Positions 34,267 through 42,932 are shown, numbered from the stretch's first letter. The stretch: 64,000 nucleotides of DNA from Myxococcus xanthus (GCF_006402735.1 NZ_CP017174.1:5087001-5151000), one strand, 5' to 3'. Notes: a model not told the origin generated them from the sequence alone. Numbers and translations: made by a program.

Positions 34267-35030
34267 TTGAGCCTCCCGTCCAGGAACGCGGGCCCCTCGG
34301 CCGCGCCCCCTTGAGTAGTGGTGAAGATGAGCGCGTCGGCACCCCGCTCGAACGCGAGCGCAGGCCCGAAGCGACAGGTGAGGACCGCGACATCCTTCAC
34401 GGCGGCACAGCGCTCCCGGGCCCGCGTCGCGAGCGGCGCACACACCGCCCAGACGTCCAGCTCCGCCATCACCACATCGTCGAAGGTCTTCCAGTCGAAC
34501 GTGAAGGTCGGTGACGTGCCACACGCCTTGCGCAGCGCCGCCATGGCCTCGGCGGCGCGCGCGGTGTACTTCTTCTCCAGGTGGGGCCAGGCCTTCTTCT
34601 CGAAGGCCGCGATCCGCCCGGACTCCTGTTGCAGCAGGTGCGCGGAAAGCACGTCGGAGGCAGACGCCTTGCCCGTCGCCTCCTGGCTGAACTTGACGCG
34701 GAAGGATGGCTTCCCGGGAACGAAGGCCTCGTAATCGCCAGCGCGCTGGGACAGCAGCACCCAGTCCGCGCCGCGATGACGGACGACGTAATCAACACCC
34801 CGCCCCGTGTCCCGGGCCTTGCCGCGCACCGAGAGGCCATCCTGCTCGGAGTCGGTGCCCTGAAGCCGCAGCACCACCTCCGACGCCTCCCGGGGCGCCA
34901 GCGTCACGACCTCGATGGACTGCCCGTCGGTGCCCCGATAGACCTTGAGGGCCAACGACTCCAGTGACTCCGCCGCCACGGCCCCCTGGGCCCACAGCAG
35001 CAGGAGCACCATCGCCATCCTCCGCGCCAT
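34263..35030 (-). CDS. Secreted hypothetical protein (second of trio)
   Basis: The product is 255 residues from ATG 35030, only 2 bp after the upstream stop. MARRMAMVLLLLWAQGAVAAES is a clear signal peptide. The mature part starts with a beta-rich half (SIEVVTLAPREASEVVLRLQG; GVDYVVRHRGADWVLLSQRA) and ends helical with Cys pairs (LRKACGT, WAVCAPLATRARERCAAV, LTCRFG). The end overlaps the start of the third gene by 4 bases. The three products may form one secreted assembly; that is inferred only from gene order. No family was recognised. Confidence 0.7.
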   Translation of the reverse strand: MARRMAMVLLLLWAQGAVAAESLESLALKVYRGTDGQSIEVVTLAPREASEVVLRLQGTDSEQDGLSVRGKARDTGRGVDYVVRHRGADWVLLSQRAGDYEAFVPGKPSFRVKFSQEATGKASASDVLSAHLLQQESGRIAAFEKKAWPHLEKKYTARAAEAMAALRKACGTSPTFTFDWKTFDDVVMAELDVWAVCAPLATRARERCAAVKDVAVLTCRFGPALAFERGADALIFTTTQGGAAEGPAFLDGRLK

Positions 35031-35032
35031 GA

Positions 35033-35509
35033 TCAGTTCAGCGCCTTCTCGAGGGTCGCCTTGGTGTTGTCCTCGATGTTCGTGTGGTCCACGCTCATGC
35101 GGTACGTCAGCGTGCCCTTGTCGAGCGAGATATTCCGCAGCGTCGCGTCGTTGGTGCCGTCCTTCTTCTCGGGCGGCTTGACGCCACCGAACAGGCACGA
35201 CACGCCGGTCACCTTCTTCGCAATCGCCTTCTTGTAGGCCGGGCGCTCGCACATGCTGGTGACCGCATTGATGGCCGCCTCACAGTAGGAGCCAAAGCTC
35301 GAGTTCGCCCAGGCCTCCGGCTTGAAGTTCTGGAAGTCGGTCTTGACGGTGAGCTTGGTGCCACACTTCTCGTTCGCGGCATTCACAGGCTCGGAGATCT
35401 TCTCCTCGAACGACGCCTTCGCCTCCTCCTGCGCGGGCTTGAGATCCTCCTCGGCGAAGGCAGACGTCGACAGCAGGGCCACGGCGGCGAACACGAGCTT
35501 CGAATTCAT
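35033..35509 (-). CDS. Secreted hypothetical protein (first of trio)
   Basis: The product is 158 residues from ATG 35509, preceded by TGGAGA. MNSKLVFAAVALLSTSAFAEE is a textbook signal peptide with an AFA cleavage site. The mature part is helical at first (EEAKASFEEKISEPVNAAN) with four Cys (EKCGTK, SYCEAA, SMCERP, VSCLFGG) and a beta-hairpin end (ISLDKGTLTYRMSVDHTNIED). I do not recognise it. It opens the operon; about 190 bp upstream is free and should contain the promoter. Confidence 0.72.
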   Translation of the reverse strand: MNSKLVFAAVALLSTSAFAEEDLKPAQEEAKASFEEKISEPVNAANEKCGTKLTVKTDFQNFKPEAWANSSFGSYCEAAINAVTSMCERPAYKKAIAKKVTGVSCLFGGVKPPEKKDGTNDATLRNISLDKGTLTYRMSVDHTNIEDNTKATLEKALN

Positions 35510-35701
35510 GTGATGTTTCTCCAGGAAAGAACAGCCATCACGAGTTTCAAACTGCCCTGGTTTTTACGCAAGCGTATCAACGGAATAGAAGCCCTGTAGA
35601 GGGTGAGGGCTGGAGCGGAGGCGCCGAGGAGGGGCGCTGACGGGCGCGTCACCTGAACGGCGGGGCAGCATGGCGAAAGTCGAGTCTGACGGACGGCGGC
35701 G

Positions 35702-36274
35702 CTACGGCGTCCGCTTCAGGCCATAGAGGCCGTGCTCGCGCGCATAGGCAATGGCGCGCGCGGGCACCAGGTCCGACGGAGCCTCGCCGCGCGCGAGCAG
35801 GTCGCGAATCAGCGTCGACGACACCTCCGCCAGCGGCGGCCCCAATGTGTTCGGCGCCGGGTACCCCGCGCGGTTGAGCACCATCACCCGCGACAGTTCC
35901 TCGATGCGATGGAAGTCCTTCCAATGCGGAAGGTCGCGCAGGATGTCGCTGCCGATGATGATCGACCAGCGGATGTCCGGATGCCGCGCCACCAGCAGGG
36001 TCAGCGTGTCCACCGTCCGGCCGGTGAGGCCCGGATCCTCCTCGACCCGGCTCGTCTTCAGCCAGCCCGATGTCTCCGCGCACAGCGCATCGCACATGGC
36101 GACGCGATGCTCGAAGGGCTCCATCTGCTTACCGAACGGGTGCTGCCAGGACGGCATCAGCCACACCTCGTCCACGTCCTGGGTGGCATGGACGTACGTG
36201 GCGGCCATGAGGTGCCCCACATGGGGCGGGTTGAACGAACCTCCGAGGAGCGCGACCTGCACGGCGGGCCTCAC
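35702..36274 (-). CDS. nadD: Nicotinate-nucleotide adenylyltransferase
   Basis: NadD transfers AMP from ATP to nicotinate mononucleotide, giving deamido-NAD in NAD synthesis. The 190-residue product fits the family. The HxGH nucleotidyltransferase motif is VALLGGSFNPPHVGHLMAA (8-26), followed by VWLMPSWQHPFGK, the conserved MCDALCAE helix, IRWSIIIGSDIL and the C-terminal VSSTLIRDLLARGE (the SSTxxR motif). Start GTG 36274 lies one base after the upstream stop; GTG 36262 is a slightly shorter alternative. It is the last gene of a five-gene minus-strand run. Confidence 0.93.
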   Translation of the reverse strand: MRPAVQVALLGGSFNPPHVGHLMAATYVHATQDVDEVWLMPSWQHPFGKQMEPFEHRVAMCDALCAETSGWLKTSRVEEDPGLTGRTVDTLTLLVARHPDIRWSIIIGSDILRDLPHWKDFHRIEELSRVMVLNRAGYPAPNTLGPPLAEVSSTLIRDLLARGEAPSDLVPARAIAYAREHGLYGLKRTP

Positions 36275-36275
36275 G

Positions 36276-36947
36276 TCACTTGAGGGACAACTTCGGGGAC
36301 TTCTTCTCCAGAACGATGACCTGGGGCTCCAATATCGAGTGCCCATCCAGGCGGAACGCGGAGAAGCGCAGGTTCCGGTCCACCTTCTCCAGGAGCGCAC
36401 AGGTCTGCTCGGCGGCGCCCACCAGTCGGCCCGGCGTCAGGAAGTAGCGCGGGCCAATCTGAACCACCTTGGGCTCCGGCTCCTTGCCGTGGACGAAGAG
36501 CAGCGCGTTGAGCAGGTCATCCCGCGTCAGGTCGTTCTTGTCGTGCACCACGCAGCAGAGCGTGTCCCCCATCAGGTCCATGACCTTGTTGTTGATGGAG
36601 GGGTCTCTGAACTGGAGCGATTCGCGCTCGGGCACGCGGATGAAGCGCTCCATGACGAGCCGGCGGTCGTCCTCCGACGCCACGTCCGCCGGAGCCTCCG
36701 CGCGCGACGGCGTGCGAGGCAGCGCGTCCTGGCTTCCCAGCCAGTTCGTCACGTCCGCCAGGAAGTCCGCATCCGAGTACTCACGCCCGCCCCGGCTCTT
36801 CTGCCGCCGCCACAGCACCCATTCATCCAGGTCCGTGTAGCGCGCGCCCGCGAAGAGAAAACGCCGCGCCCCCTTGGAGCGCAGCAGCTCGTAGGCCGCG
36901 TCGAAGGCTTCGAGGTCCCCATGGCTGTCGGAGAAGACGCCGATCAC
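36276..36947 (-). CDS. Degenerate calcineurin-like metallophosphoesterase
   Basis: The product is 223 residues from GTG 36947. The first motif, VFSDSHGDLEAFDAA (DxH), is intact and matches YfcE/MJ0936-type phosphodiesterases. The second motif, normally GDxxD, reads FAGARYTDLDE, and the GNHD/E motif is not visible. A 60-residue insertion rich in Arg/Asp (about 48-110) follows. The C-terminal part regains similarity: VVHDKNDL, FVHGKEPEPKVVQIGPRYFLTPGRL, the last like the usual 'N-P-G-S' strand. Several metal ligands appear lost, so catalysis is doubtful or uses a changed site. It is 3 bp from the NamZ-type gene and 1 bp from nadD. Confidence 0.65.
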   Translation of the reverse strand: MIGVFSDSHGDLEAFDAAYELLRSKGARRFLFAGARYTDLDEWVLWRRQKSRGGREYSDADFLADVTNWLGSQDALPRTPSRAEAPADVASEDDRRLVMERFIRVPERESLQFRDPSINNKVMDLMGDTLCCVVHDKNDLTRDDLLNALLFVHGKEPEPKVVQIGPRYFLTPGRLVGAAEQTCALLEKVDRNLRFSAFRLDGHSILEPQVIVLEKKSPKLSLK

Positions 36948-36950
36948 GCC

Positions 36951-38132
36951 TCAAGCGTATAGCAGGTAGGACGTCCTGTGACGTGCGAACGTTTCCGTCT
37001 GAGCGGAGAACCCCTCCAGCAACCGCTCCAGCGGCCACCCCGCCTCGATGCCTCGGCGCACCTGGTCCGTCCCGCAGAGCAGGTCGAAGGCTGGCACATC
37101 CTCGACGAACTCGTAGGCATCCGCGCGCCAGCCGAACGAGCCCGGGCCAATGTCATGCAGCGCCTGGAAGATGGCGACGCCGGTGCGCAGGGGCTGGAAG
37201 GCCTGCCGGTCCGTCACGTGGATGAAGGCGCCGTTGCAGGACTGGCCCGTGTACTTGTCGAACGTCGGCGTGAAGCCCACGGCCCGGAAGGCGACCCCGG
37301 GCAGCTCCTCCTTCGCCAGGCGCGCCAGCAACTGGTCCGTGTCCACCCACGGCGCCCCGAACTGCTCGAAAGGACGGCAGGTGCCGCGGCCCTCCGAGAC
37401 GTTGGTGCCCTCGCCCAGACACATGCCCGGGTACACCAGCGCGGTGTCGGCGGTGGGCATGTTGGGCGACGGCGAGATGAAGGGCAGCCCCGTTTCCGAC
37501 CAGAACTGGCCGCGGCGCCAGCCTTCGCACGGCACCACGGTCAGCTCGCAGCCGAAGCCCTCCTGGACGTTGAAGAGGCGGGCCAGCTCCCCCGCCGTCA
37601 TGCCGTGGCGGTTGGGCAGCGCGTACAGGCCCACGAAGGAGCGGAAGCCCTCCCCCACCAGGTTGCCTTCCATCGCCGCGCCGTTGAGCGGGTTCGGCCG
37701 GTCCAGCACGTAGAAGGGCACTCGGGCCTTCGCCGCGGCCTTCATGGCCAGCGCCATGGTGTAGACGTAGGTGTAGTAGCGGCTGCCCACGTCCTGGATG
37801 TCGAAGACGAGCGCGTCCAACCCCTGGAGCGACTCCTGCCGGGGCGACAGCGATTCGAAGGTGGAGCCGTAGAGGCTGTACACCGGCACGCCGGTGCGGC
37901 GGTCCCTCGCCTCGTCCACGGCGACCATGTACTGCGCCTCACCCCGGATGCCGTGCTCCGGACCGAAGAGCGCCGCCAGCGTGACGCCGTCCGCGCCCGA
38001 CAGCAGGTCCGCCAGGTGGCGGAAGCGAGCATCCACGCTGGTGGGATTCACGATGGCGCCCACGCGCTTGCCCTTCAACGCGGAGAAGCCCTGCTCCACC
38101 CACACGTCCAGTCCCGTCTTCACCTTCGTCAC
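36951..38132 (-). CDS. DUF1343/NamZ-type exo-beta-N-acetylmuramidase family protein
   Basis: The product is 393 residues. GTG 38132 was chosen because GGAAGG lies about 9 bases upstream. The DUF1343 family includes NamZ, which releases N-acetylmuramic acid from peptidoglycan fragments. Signatures are GAIVNPTSVD, FGPEHGIRGEAQ, VPVYSLYG, LVFDIQDVGSRYYTYVYTM, FYVLDRPNPLNG, a FVGLYALPNRHGMTAGELA block and PSPNMPT...YPGMCLGEGTNVSEGRGT. All are close to the family text. There is no signal peptide, so a cytosolic role in wall-sugar recycling is more likely than wall attack. It lies in an apparent operon with adenylate cyclase, a phosphoesterase-like gene and nadD. Confidence 0.88.
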   Translation of the reverse strand: MTKVKTGLDVWVEQGFSALKGKRVGAIVNPTSVDARFRHLADLLSGADGVTLAALFGPEHGIRGEAQYMVAVDEARDRRTGVPVYSLYGSTFESLSPRQESLQGLDALVFDIQDVGSRYYTYVYTMALAMKAAAKARVPFYVLDRPNPLNGAAMEGNLVGEGFRSFVGLYALPNRHGMTAGELARLFNVQEGFGCELTVVPCEGWRRGQFWSETGLPFISPSPNMPTADTALVYPGMCLGEGTNVSEGRGTCRPFEQFGAPWVDTDQLLARLAKEELPGVAFRAVGFTPTFDKYTGQSCNGAFIHVTDRQAFQPLRTGVAIFQALHDIGPGSFGWRADAYEFVEDVPAFDLLCGTDQVRRGIEAGWPLERLLEGFSAQTETFARHRTSYLLYA

Positions 38133-38170
38133 GGCGTTCCCTTCCTCAGCCAGCCCCGAGGGCCGGCACA

Positions 38171-39487
38171 TCAACGCGCCTTGAAGCCCTTGAGCGCGCT
38201 GTCCGCGGCCGCCTTCGAGTCGCACTTGGAGAAGCCGAACAGGCCCATCCGCACTCCCTCATCGGGCCCACCGTCGGACTTCAGGTCCTCCAGCGCGCTC
38301 ACCGCCCGCTTCAGCTGGAGCCGGCCTACCGTGGACGCAGCATCCGAGCGTACGTCACATCGCACATGCGACAGCATCTCGATGAGGCGGTCCTCCGCGG
38401 CGCGGCTGCCAGCCTTCACGGCCGTGGCGTAGACCTTCAGCGCGTCATCGGGCTTGCCCGTCGCTTCCGTCAGACGGCCCAGCAGGAAGTTGCGCCGCCC
38501 GGAGTCCTGCTCCTTCATGATGAGGGTCCGGACGTCCTTGGCCAGCGCGGTCCGCTCCTCCTCCGGTGCTCGCTCCACCGCCTTGATGGCGCGCACCGTC
38601 TCGTCGCCACTGAACGCCAGCATCGCGACGCCCGCGAGCACGACGGCCGCGCCCACGCCCACCAGCGCGCGGTGCTTCTGGACCTGCGGTGGAAGCGTTG
38701 CCATGCCGCGCGAAAAGAGCGAACCGCCCACCGTACGCGCCTGCCGCCCGAGCTCCGCGGCCTGCTGGCCCAGCACCGTGGCACCCGCGGCCGCGCGTTG
38801 ACTGATGACCGCGGCGCTCGCCGCGGCCCGCTGCCCCAGCACGGACAGGTCCACCTGCGCCCCCGGTGACGAAGCCTCCGCCACGCGGGACAGGGCCAGG
38901 TTCCCGAAGGGCGGCATCGATTCGGAGCCCGGCGCCTCGGCGATGGCGCTGGCCGCGGGGGCCTCCACGCGGTACGGCGCCCGGGGCACGTGGAAGACGC
39001 GAATCTTCCCCGGGATGCCCTTCAGCTCGTAGGCGCCCACTTCCTTGGAAGGCACCTCGGCCTTGTTCATCGCCAGGTAGACGGCCTCGGTGAAGTACAC
39101 CTCGCCCGCCTCGGCGATGCCCTCCACCCGGGCGGCGATGTTGACGGGCTCGCCGAAGATGTCGTTCCCGTCCAGCCGCACCTCGCCCACGTTGATGGCC
39201 ACGCGAACGTGAATCTGCTCCGACACCTCCACCGTCCGGTTGTGGTGCCACAGCCGGTCCTGGATGGCGATGCCGCTGAGCACCGCCTGGGTGGGCGATT
39301 CGAAGGTGACGAGGTACGCGTCACCGATGGACTTGACGATGCGCCCGCCAAACGCCTTGAACAGCGGCGCCAGCAGGGCCTCGTGGACCTGGAGCAGGCG
39401 CTGGTTCTCCTCCAGCGTCTGCCGGCTGGTCCGCTCGGTGAAGCCCTTGATGTCGGTGAAGACGATGGCGAGGTTGGCGGTCTTCAA
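38171..39487 (-). CDS. Class III adenylate cyclase with membrane anchor
   Basis: From TTG 39487 the product has 438 residues. The cyclase domain (1-170) keeps metal-binding Asp12 (IVFTDIKGFT) and Asp56 (VKSIGDAYLV), adenine-selecting Lys52 and Asp109 (GNDIFGEPVN) and transition-state Asn116/Arg120. It should therefore make cAMP. A linker holds three 11-residue repeats (217-249), then a span at 276-294 and a helical C-terminal domain with Cys that would lie outside the membrane. The start is doubtful: in the same frame a CDCTLDGGAYTARAL stretch lies upstream, and the only candidate start before it is CTG 39559, overlapping the TPR gene stop as CTGA. The gene belongs to the minus-strand run with NamZ and nadD. 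Confidence 0.88.
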   Translation of the reverse strand: MKTANLAIVFTDIKGFTERTSRQTLEENQRLLQVHEALLAPLFKAFGGRIVKSIGDAYLVTFESPTQAVLSGIAIQDRLWHHNRTVEVSEQIHVRVAINVGEVRLDGNDIFGEPVNIAARVEGIAEAGEVYFTEAVYLAMNKAEVPSKEVGAYELKGIPGKIRVFHVPRAPYRVEAPAASAIAEAPGSESMPPFGNLALSRVAEASSPGAQVDLSVLGQRAAASAAVISQRAAAGATVLGQQAAELGRQARTVGGSLFSRGMATLPPQVQKHRALVGVGAAVVLAGVAMLAFSGDETVRAIKAVERAPEEERTALAKDVRTLIMKEQDSGRRNFLLGRLTEATGKPDDALKVYATAVKAGSRAAEDRLIEMLSHVRCDVRSDAASTVGRLQLKRAVSALEDLKSDGGPDEGVRMGLFGFSKCDSKAAADSALKGFKAR

Positions 39488-39555
39488 AGCCCGCGCAGTG
39501 TATGCGCCACCGTCGAGGGTGCAATCGCAACTGCGTACCGAATGACTGCTCGCTG

Positions 39556-40284
39556 TCAGCGACGTGATGGTTTGAGGTCACGCATTCGCCGCTTCGGAGG
39601 GGCTTCCAGCGCCGCGCGGACCCGCTCCGCCAGCTGGGGCCGCCCCGTGCGCGTGTAGAAGTCGGCGAGCCGCCGGAGGACCAGCGGACTGGCCGGCTGG
39701 AAGCCTCGCGCCGCCAGCAGCTCCTTCTCCGCGTCCAGCAGGCGCTCCTGCTTCTCCAGCACCTCCGCCAGCTGGAGGCGCACCTGCACCCACTCCGGCT
39801 TCAGCCGTGCCAGGTAACGCAGGTGCAACTCCGACTTGAGCAGGTCCCCCATGTCCAGCCAGAGCGTCCCGAGCCGGAAGCGGGCCTCCTCGTAGGAGGC
39901 GCGCAGCTGCACGGCCTGCTCGTACGCCTGGACGGCCTGCCGGCGGTCATCCCGCTCCTCCCACAACAATCCCCGCAGGTACCAGGCGCGGGGATTGTTG
40001 GGAGCCTGCTGGAGCGCGGCGTTCAGGTGGGACTCCGCCTGCTCCAGCGCGCCTCCCGTCTTCAACAGGAGCCGGGCCATCTCCAACCGGGGCAGCTCCC
40101 ACGCGGGTTGGGCCCGGACCAGGGCCTCCAGCGCGGCCAGGGCGCCCACATCATTCCCATCCGCTTCCAGGGCCAGGGCCTCCGGGAGCGAAACCACCGT
40201 CCGTGACGAGGCCGGTGTCAGGGCAGAAGGCTCCGCTGCGTCAGTCGCGCCCGCCAGCAAAGCCACCAGGATGACCCACCTCAT
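39556..40284 (-). CDS. Exported TPR repeat protein
   Basis: The product is 242 residues from ATG 40284. MRWVILVALLAGATDAAEPSA is a signal peptide. From about residue 40 there are five tetratricopeptide repeats: ALEADGNDVGALAALEALVR, ALEQAESHLNAALQQAPNN, DRRQAVQAYEQAVQLR, DLLKSELHLRYLARLKPE and RLLDAEKELLAARGFQPAS, each followed by the second helix. TPR arrays act as protein-docking scaffolds. The last residues are strongly basic (PPKRRMRDLKPSRR). It is probably the first gene of the minus-strand operon including the cyclase. It is divergent from mutS2 with 66 bp between. Confidence 0.82.
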   Translation of the reverse strand: MRWVILVALLAGATDAAEPSALTPASSRTVVSLPEALALEADGNDVGALAALEALVRAQPAWELPRLEMARLLLKTGGALEQAESHLNAALQQAPNNPRAWYLRGLLWEERDDRRQAVQAYEQAVQLRASYEEARFRLGTLWLDMGDLLKSELHLRYLARLKPEWVQVRLQLAEVLEKQERLLDAEKELLAARGFQPASPLVLRRLADFYTRTGRPQLAERVRAALEAPPKRRMRDLKPSRR

Positions 40285-40350
40285 GTGCGGCTGATAGCAG
40301 AGCCGACCCGGGCGCCTCAATAGATCCTCTTGACGGCCAGACGGCCGCGC

Positions 40351-42765
40351 ATGAAACCCATGACCGTGCAGATATCGCAAAGAACGCTGGAAGACCTGGG
40401 CTTCGCGGACGTGCTCCGCGCGTTGGCGCAACGCTGCAGGACCGAGCCCGGCAGGGAGCGTGTGCTCGCCCGGCCCTTCCTGGACACTCCCGAGGCCGTG
40501 GCGGAGGCCCTGGCGCTCGTCTCCGAGACCCGCGCGTTGTCCCAGGAGCAGTTCTCCCTCCCCTTGGGTGGCGTGACGGACGTGCGCACGCCCATCGGCC
40601 ATGCGGCCAAGGGCGGAATGCTGGAGCCCCGCCAGCTCATCGACTCGGCGCAGCTCCTGTTCGCCTTCGTCCGCACCCGCGAGGCGCTGGACGAACGCCG
40701 GGCCCGCGTCCCCCGGCTTGTGGAGATTGCCCGCCGGATGCCCTCGCTGGAGCCGCTGGCCCGCCGCATCGACCAGTGCTTCGAACCGGACGGTGAGATT
40801 TCCGACCGCGCCAGCCCGGAGCTGCGCGAAGCCCGGGACCGGGCACGTGGGCTCCATCGCCGCATCAAGTCGCGGCTCGACGAGCTGCTCCACGACGAGA
40901 CCTTCCTCCCCAAACTTCGCGAGAACTACTACACGCTCCGAAACGGGCGTTACGTGGTGCCGGTGGTGGCCAACTACCGCTCGGAGGTGGACGGCATCGT
41001 CCATAACGCCAGCCAGACGGGCCAGACGCTCTTCATGGAGCCCCAGGCCATGGTGGGCCTGGGCAACGACCTCGCCATCGCCCAGTCGGAGGTGACCGAG
41101 GAGGAGCGCAAGGTGCTCCAGGCCCTGAGCGACCAGCTCGGCCGGGAGTCGGAGCGCATCCTGGAGGGCCTGGACGCCGTGGCGGAGCTGGACGAGGCTG
41201 AATCCGTGGCCATCCTCTCCGCGGACCTGGGCGCCAGCATGCCGGCCTTCGAGAACGTCACGGACATGCAGCTGCGGCAGCTGCGCCACCCGCGCCTGGT
41301 GCTCAAGGGCTCCGAGGTGGTGGCCAACGACGTGACGCTCACGGGCGATGCGAAGGCCCTGGTCGTCTCCGGCCCCAACGCGGGCGGCAAGACGGTGACG
41401 CTGACAGGTGTGGGCCTCTGCGCGCTGATGCTCCGCGCCGGCCTGCCGATTCCGGTGGCTGAAGGCTCCCGGATGCCGCTGTACCGCTCCGTCCACTCCA
41501 CCGTGGGTGACGCGCAGGACCTGGAGCAGGGCCTGTCCACGTTCAGCGCGCACGTGGTGATGCTGCGCGACATCATCGGCGCCGTGGGCGAGGGCTCGCT
41601 GGTCCTCATCGACGAAATCGCCGCGGACACCGACCCGCGCGAGGGCGCGGCCATCGCCATCGCCGTGCTGGAGGAGCTGATGTCCAAGGGCGTGGTGGTG
41701 CTCGTCACCACGCACTTGGAGGAGCTGAAGGCGCTGGCGCACATGGACCCGCGCTTCCTCAACGCGCGCGTGGGCTTCGACTCGAAGCGCATGGCCCCCA
41801 CCTACCGGCTCCAGATTGGCGCCGCGGGCCAGTCGTCGGCCATCGAGATGGCGGTGCGCGTGGGCCTGCCCCAGAATGTGTGCGACCGCGCCCGGGAGCT
41901 GTCCGCCAACGCCGGCGGTCCGCTCACCAAGGCGCTGGCGGCAGCCGAGGAGGAGCGTCGCAAGCTCTACGAGGATCTGGAACGCGCCCGCGTGGCGGCC
42001 CAGGAGGCCGAGGCGCTCCGGGCCGACCTGGAGAAGCAGAAGCAATCCTTCGAGCGCGAGCGCCGCGCCCGGATGATGCAATTCAACGACGACGTACACG
42101 CGGCCAGCGAGCACGCGGCGGCGGAAGTGCAGAAGCTGCTGACGAAGCTGCGCTCCGAGCAGAACGAGAAGGCCCTCGCCGAGGCCCGGCAGCAGCTCCA
42201 GCAGCGCGCGGACGAGGCGCAGAAGCGCGCCCTGGCCGCCAAGGCGGAGCTGTTCCAGGTGGAGGCACCCGGCCCGGCCAACCTGAAGGTGGGCGCCTGG
42301 GTGCACCACTCGGGGCTGAACCGCGACGTGGAAATCCTGGAGCTGGCGGACAACCACGCGGTGGTGTCCGCGGGTGGCGCGCTGAAGATGCGCGTACCCA
42401 CCACGGAGCTGTCGGGCGCGCGCACGCGCAAGCCGCAGCAGGCGAAGTTCCCGGAGCGTCAGAAGCAGGATGTGGCACTCAAGCGTGCGGCCTCCGCGGC
42501 CCCCGCCGAGGTGGAGGCCACCAATTTCCGCTGCGACGTGCGTGGCATGCGCGCGGACGACGCGCTGGCGGAGCTGGAGTCCTTCCTGGACCGCGGCATG
42601 CGCAGCGGAGAAGACGCCGCGCTCGTCATCCACGGCCATGGCACGGGGGCGCTCAAGCAGGCCATCCGTGACTACCTGGCCGCGTCTCCGTACATCCGCA
42701 TGTACCGGCCGGGTGAGGGCCACGAAGGCGGCGACGGGGTGACAGTGGTCGCCCTGCGCGCCTGA
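40351..42765 (+). CDS. mutS2: MutS2 family ATPase with Smr endonuclease domain
   Basis: The product is 804 residues from ATG 40351 (ATG 40360 is an alternative), close to the usual 780. The core has the MutS lever and clamp helices (1-330). The ATPase has Walker A GPNAGGKTVT (341-350), Walker B LVLIDEIAADTDPREGAA, signature STFSAHVVMLRDII and VTTHLEELKALA. A coiled coil (about 530-640) and a KOW-like segment follow, then a C-terminal Smr nuclease domain with the FRCDVRGMRADDALAELESF entry and HGHGTGAL (761-768). MutS2 limits homologous recombination and, in some bacteria, splits collided ribosomes. Nothing is missing. A hairpin lies 36 bp downstream. Confidence 0.95.
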   Translation: MKPMTVQISQRTLEDLGFADVLRALAQRCRTEPGRERVLARPFLDTPEAVAEALALVSETRALSQEQFSLPLGGVTDVRTPIGHAAKGGMLEPRQLIDSAQLLFAFVRTREALDERRARVPRLVEIARRMPSLEPLARRIDQCFEPDGEISDRASPELREARDRARGLHRRIKSRLDELLHDETFLPKLRENYYTLRNGRYVVPVVANYRSEVDGIVHNASQTGQTLFMEPQAMVGLGNDLAIAQSEVTEEERKVLQALSDQLGRESERILEGLDAVAELDEAESVAILSADLGASMPAFENVTDMQLRQLRHPRLVLKGSEVVANDVTLTGDAKALVVSGPNAGGKTVTLTGVGLCALMLRAGLPIPVAEGSRMPLYRSVHSTVGDAQDLEQGLSTFSAHVVMLRDIIGAVGEGSLVLIDEIAADTDPREGAAIAIAVLEELMSKGVVVLVTTHLEELKALAHMDPRFLNARVGFDSKRMAPTYRLQIGAAGQSSAIEMAVRVGLPQNVCDRARELSANAGGPLTKALAAAEEERRKLYEDLERARVAAQEAEALRADLEKQKQSFERERRARMMQFNDDVHAASEHAAAEVQKLLTKLRSEQNEKALAEARQQLQQRADEAQKRALAAKAELFQVEAPGPANLKVGAWVHHSGLNRDVEILELADNHAVVSAGGALKMRVPTTELSGARTRKPQQAKFPERQKQDVALKRAASAAPAEVEATNFRCDVRGMRADDALAELESFLDRGMRSGEDAALVIHGHGTGALKQAIRDYLAASPYIRMYRPGEGHEGGDGVTVVALRA

Positions 42766-42800
42766 CCGCAACCGCGATACGGACTGAAGCATCCAGGGCT

Positions 42801-42826
42801 GGAGGTGGCTGGAAATGGCCGCCTCC
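42801..42826 (+). terminator. Hairpin after mutS2
   Basis: GGAGGTGGC pairs with GCCGCCTCC (one G-U) around an 8-base loop, 36 bp beyond the mutS2 stop; the following CCCTTCGTCTGTC is only weakly T-rich. Confidence 0.45.
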
Positions 42827-42912
42827 GGCCCTTCGTCTGTCAGGCCAGCCCGCGCGACCGCCAGCGACTCCGCGGTGTCCACGCCCAGGCGCTGGAGCTT
42901 GAAGCACTGGAG

Positions 42913-42932
42913 ATGCGCTGGCGCCAGCGCAT
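42913..42932. repeat. 20-bp perfect palindrome
   Basis: ATGCGCTGGCGCCAGCGCAT has no loop, so it suits a dimeric protein site more than a terminator. It lies in the 194-bp gap between the convergent mutS2 and transferase genes. Confidence 0.35.

Noticed and set aside
36978..38432. Plus-strand frame of 484 codons opposite the NamZ-type gene
   Set aside because: No family signal; the minus strand has a clear ribosome-binding site and family motifs.
39556..42882. Open frame of over 1100 codons on the minus strand through mutS2
   Set aside because: It is antisense to a complete MutS2 with all motifs; only its 3' part (39556-40284) is a real TPR gene. Long antisense frames are expected at this GC content.
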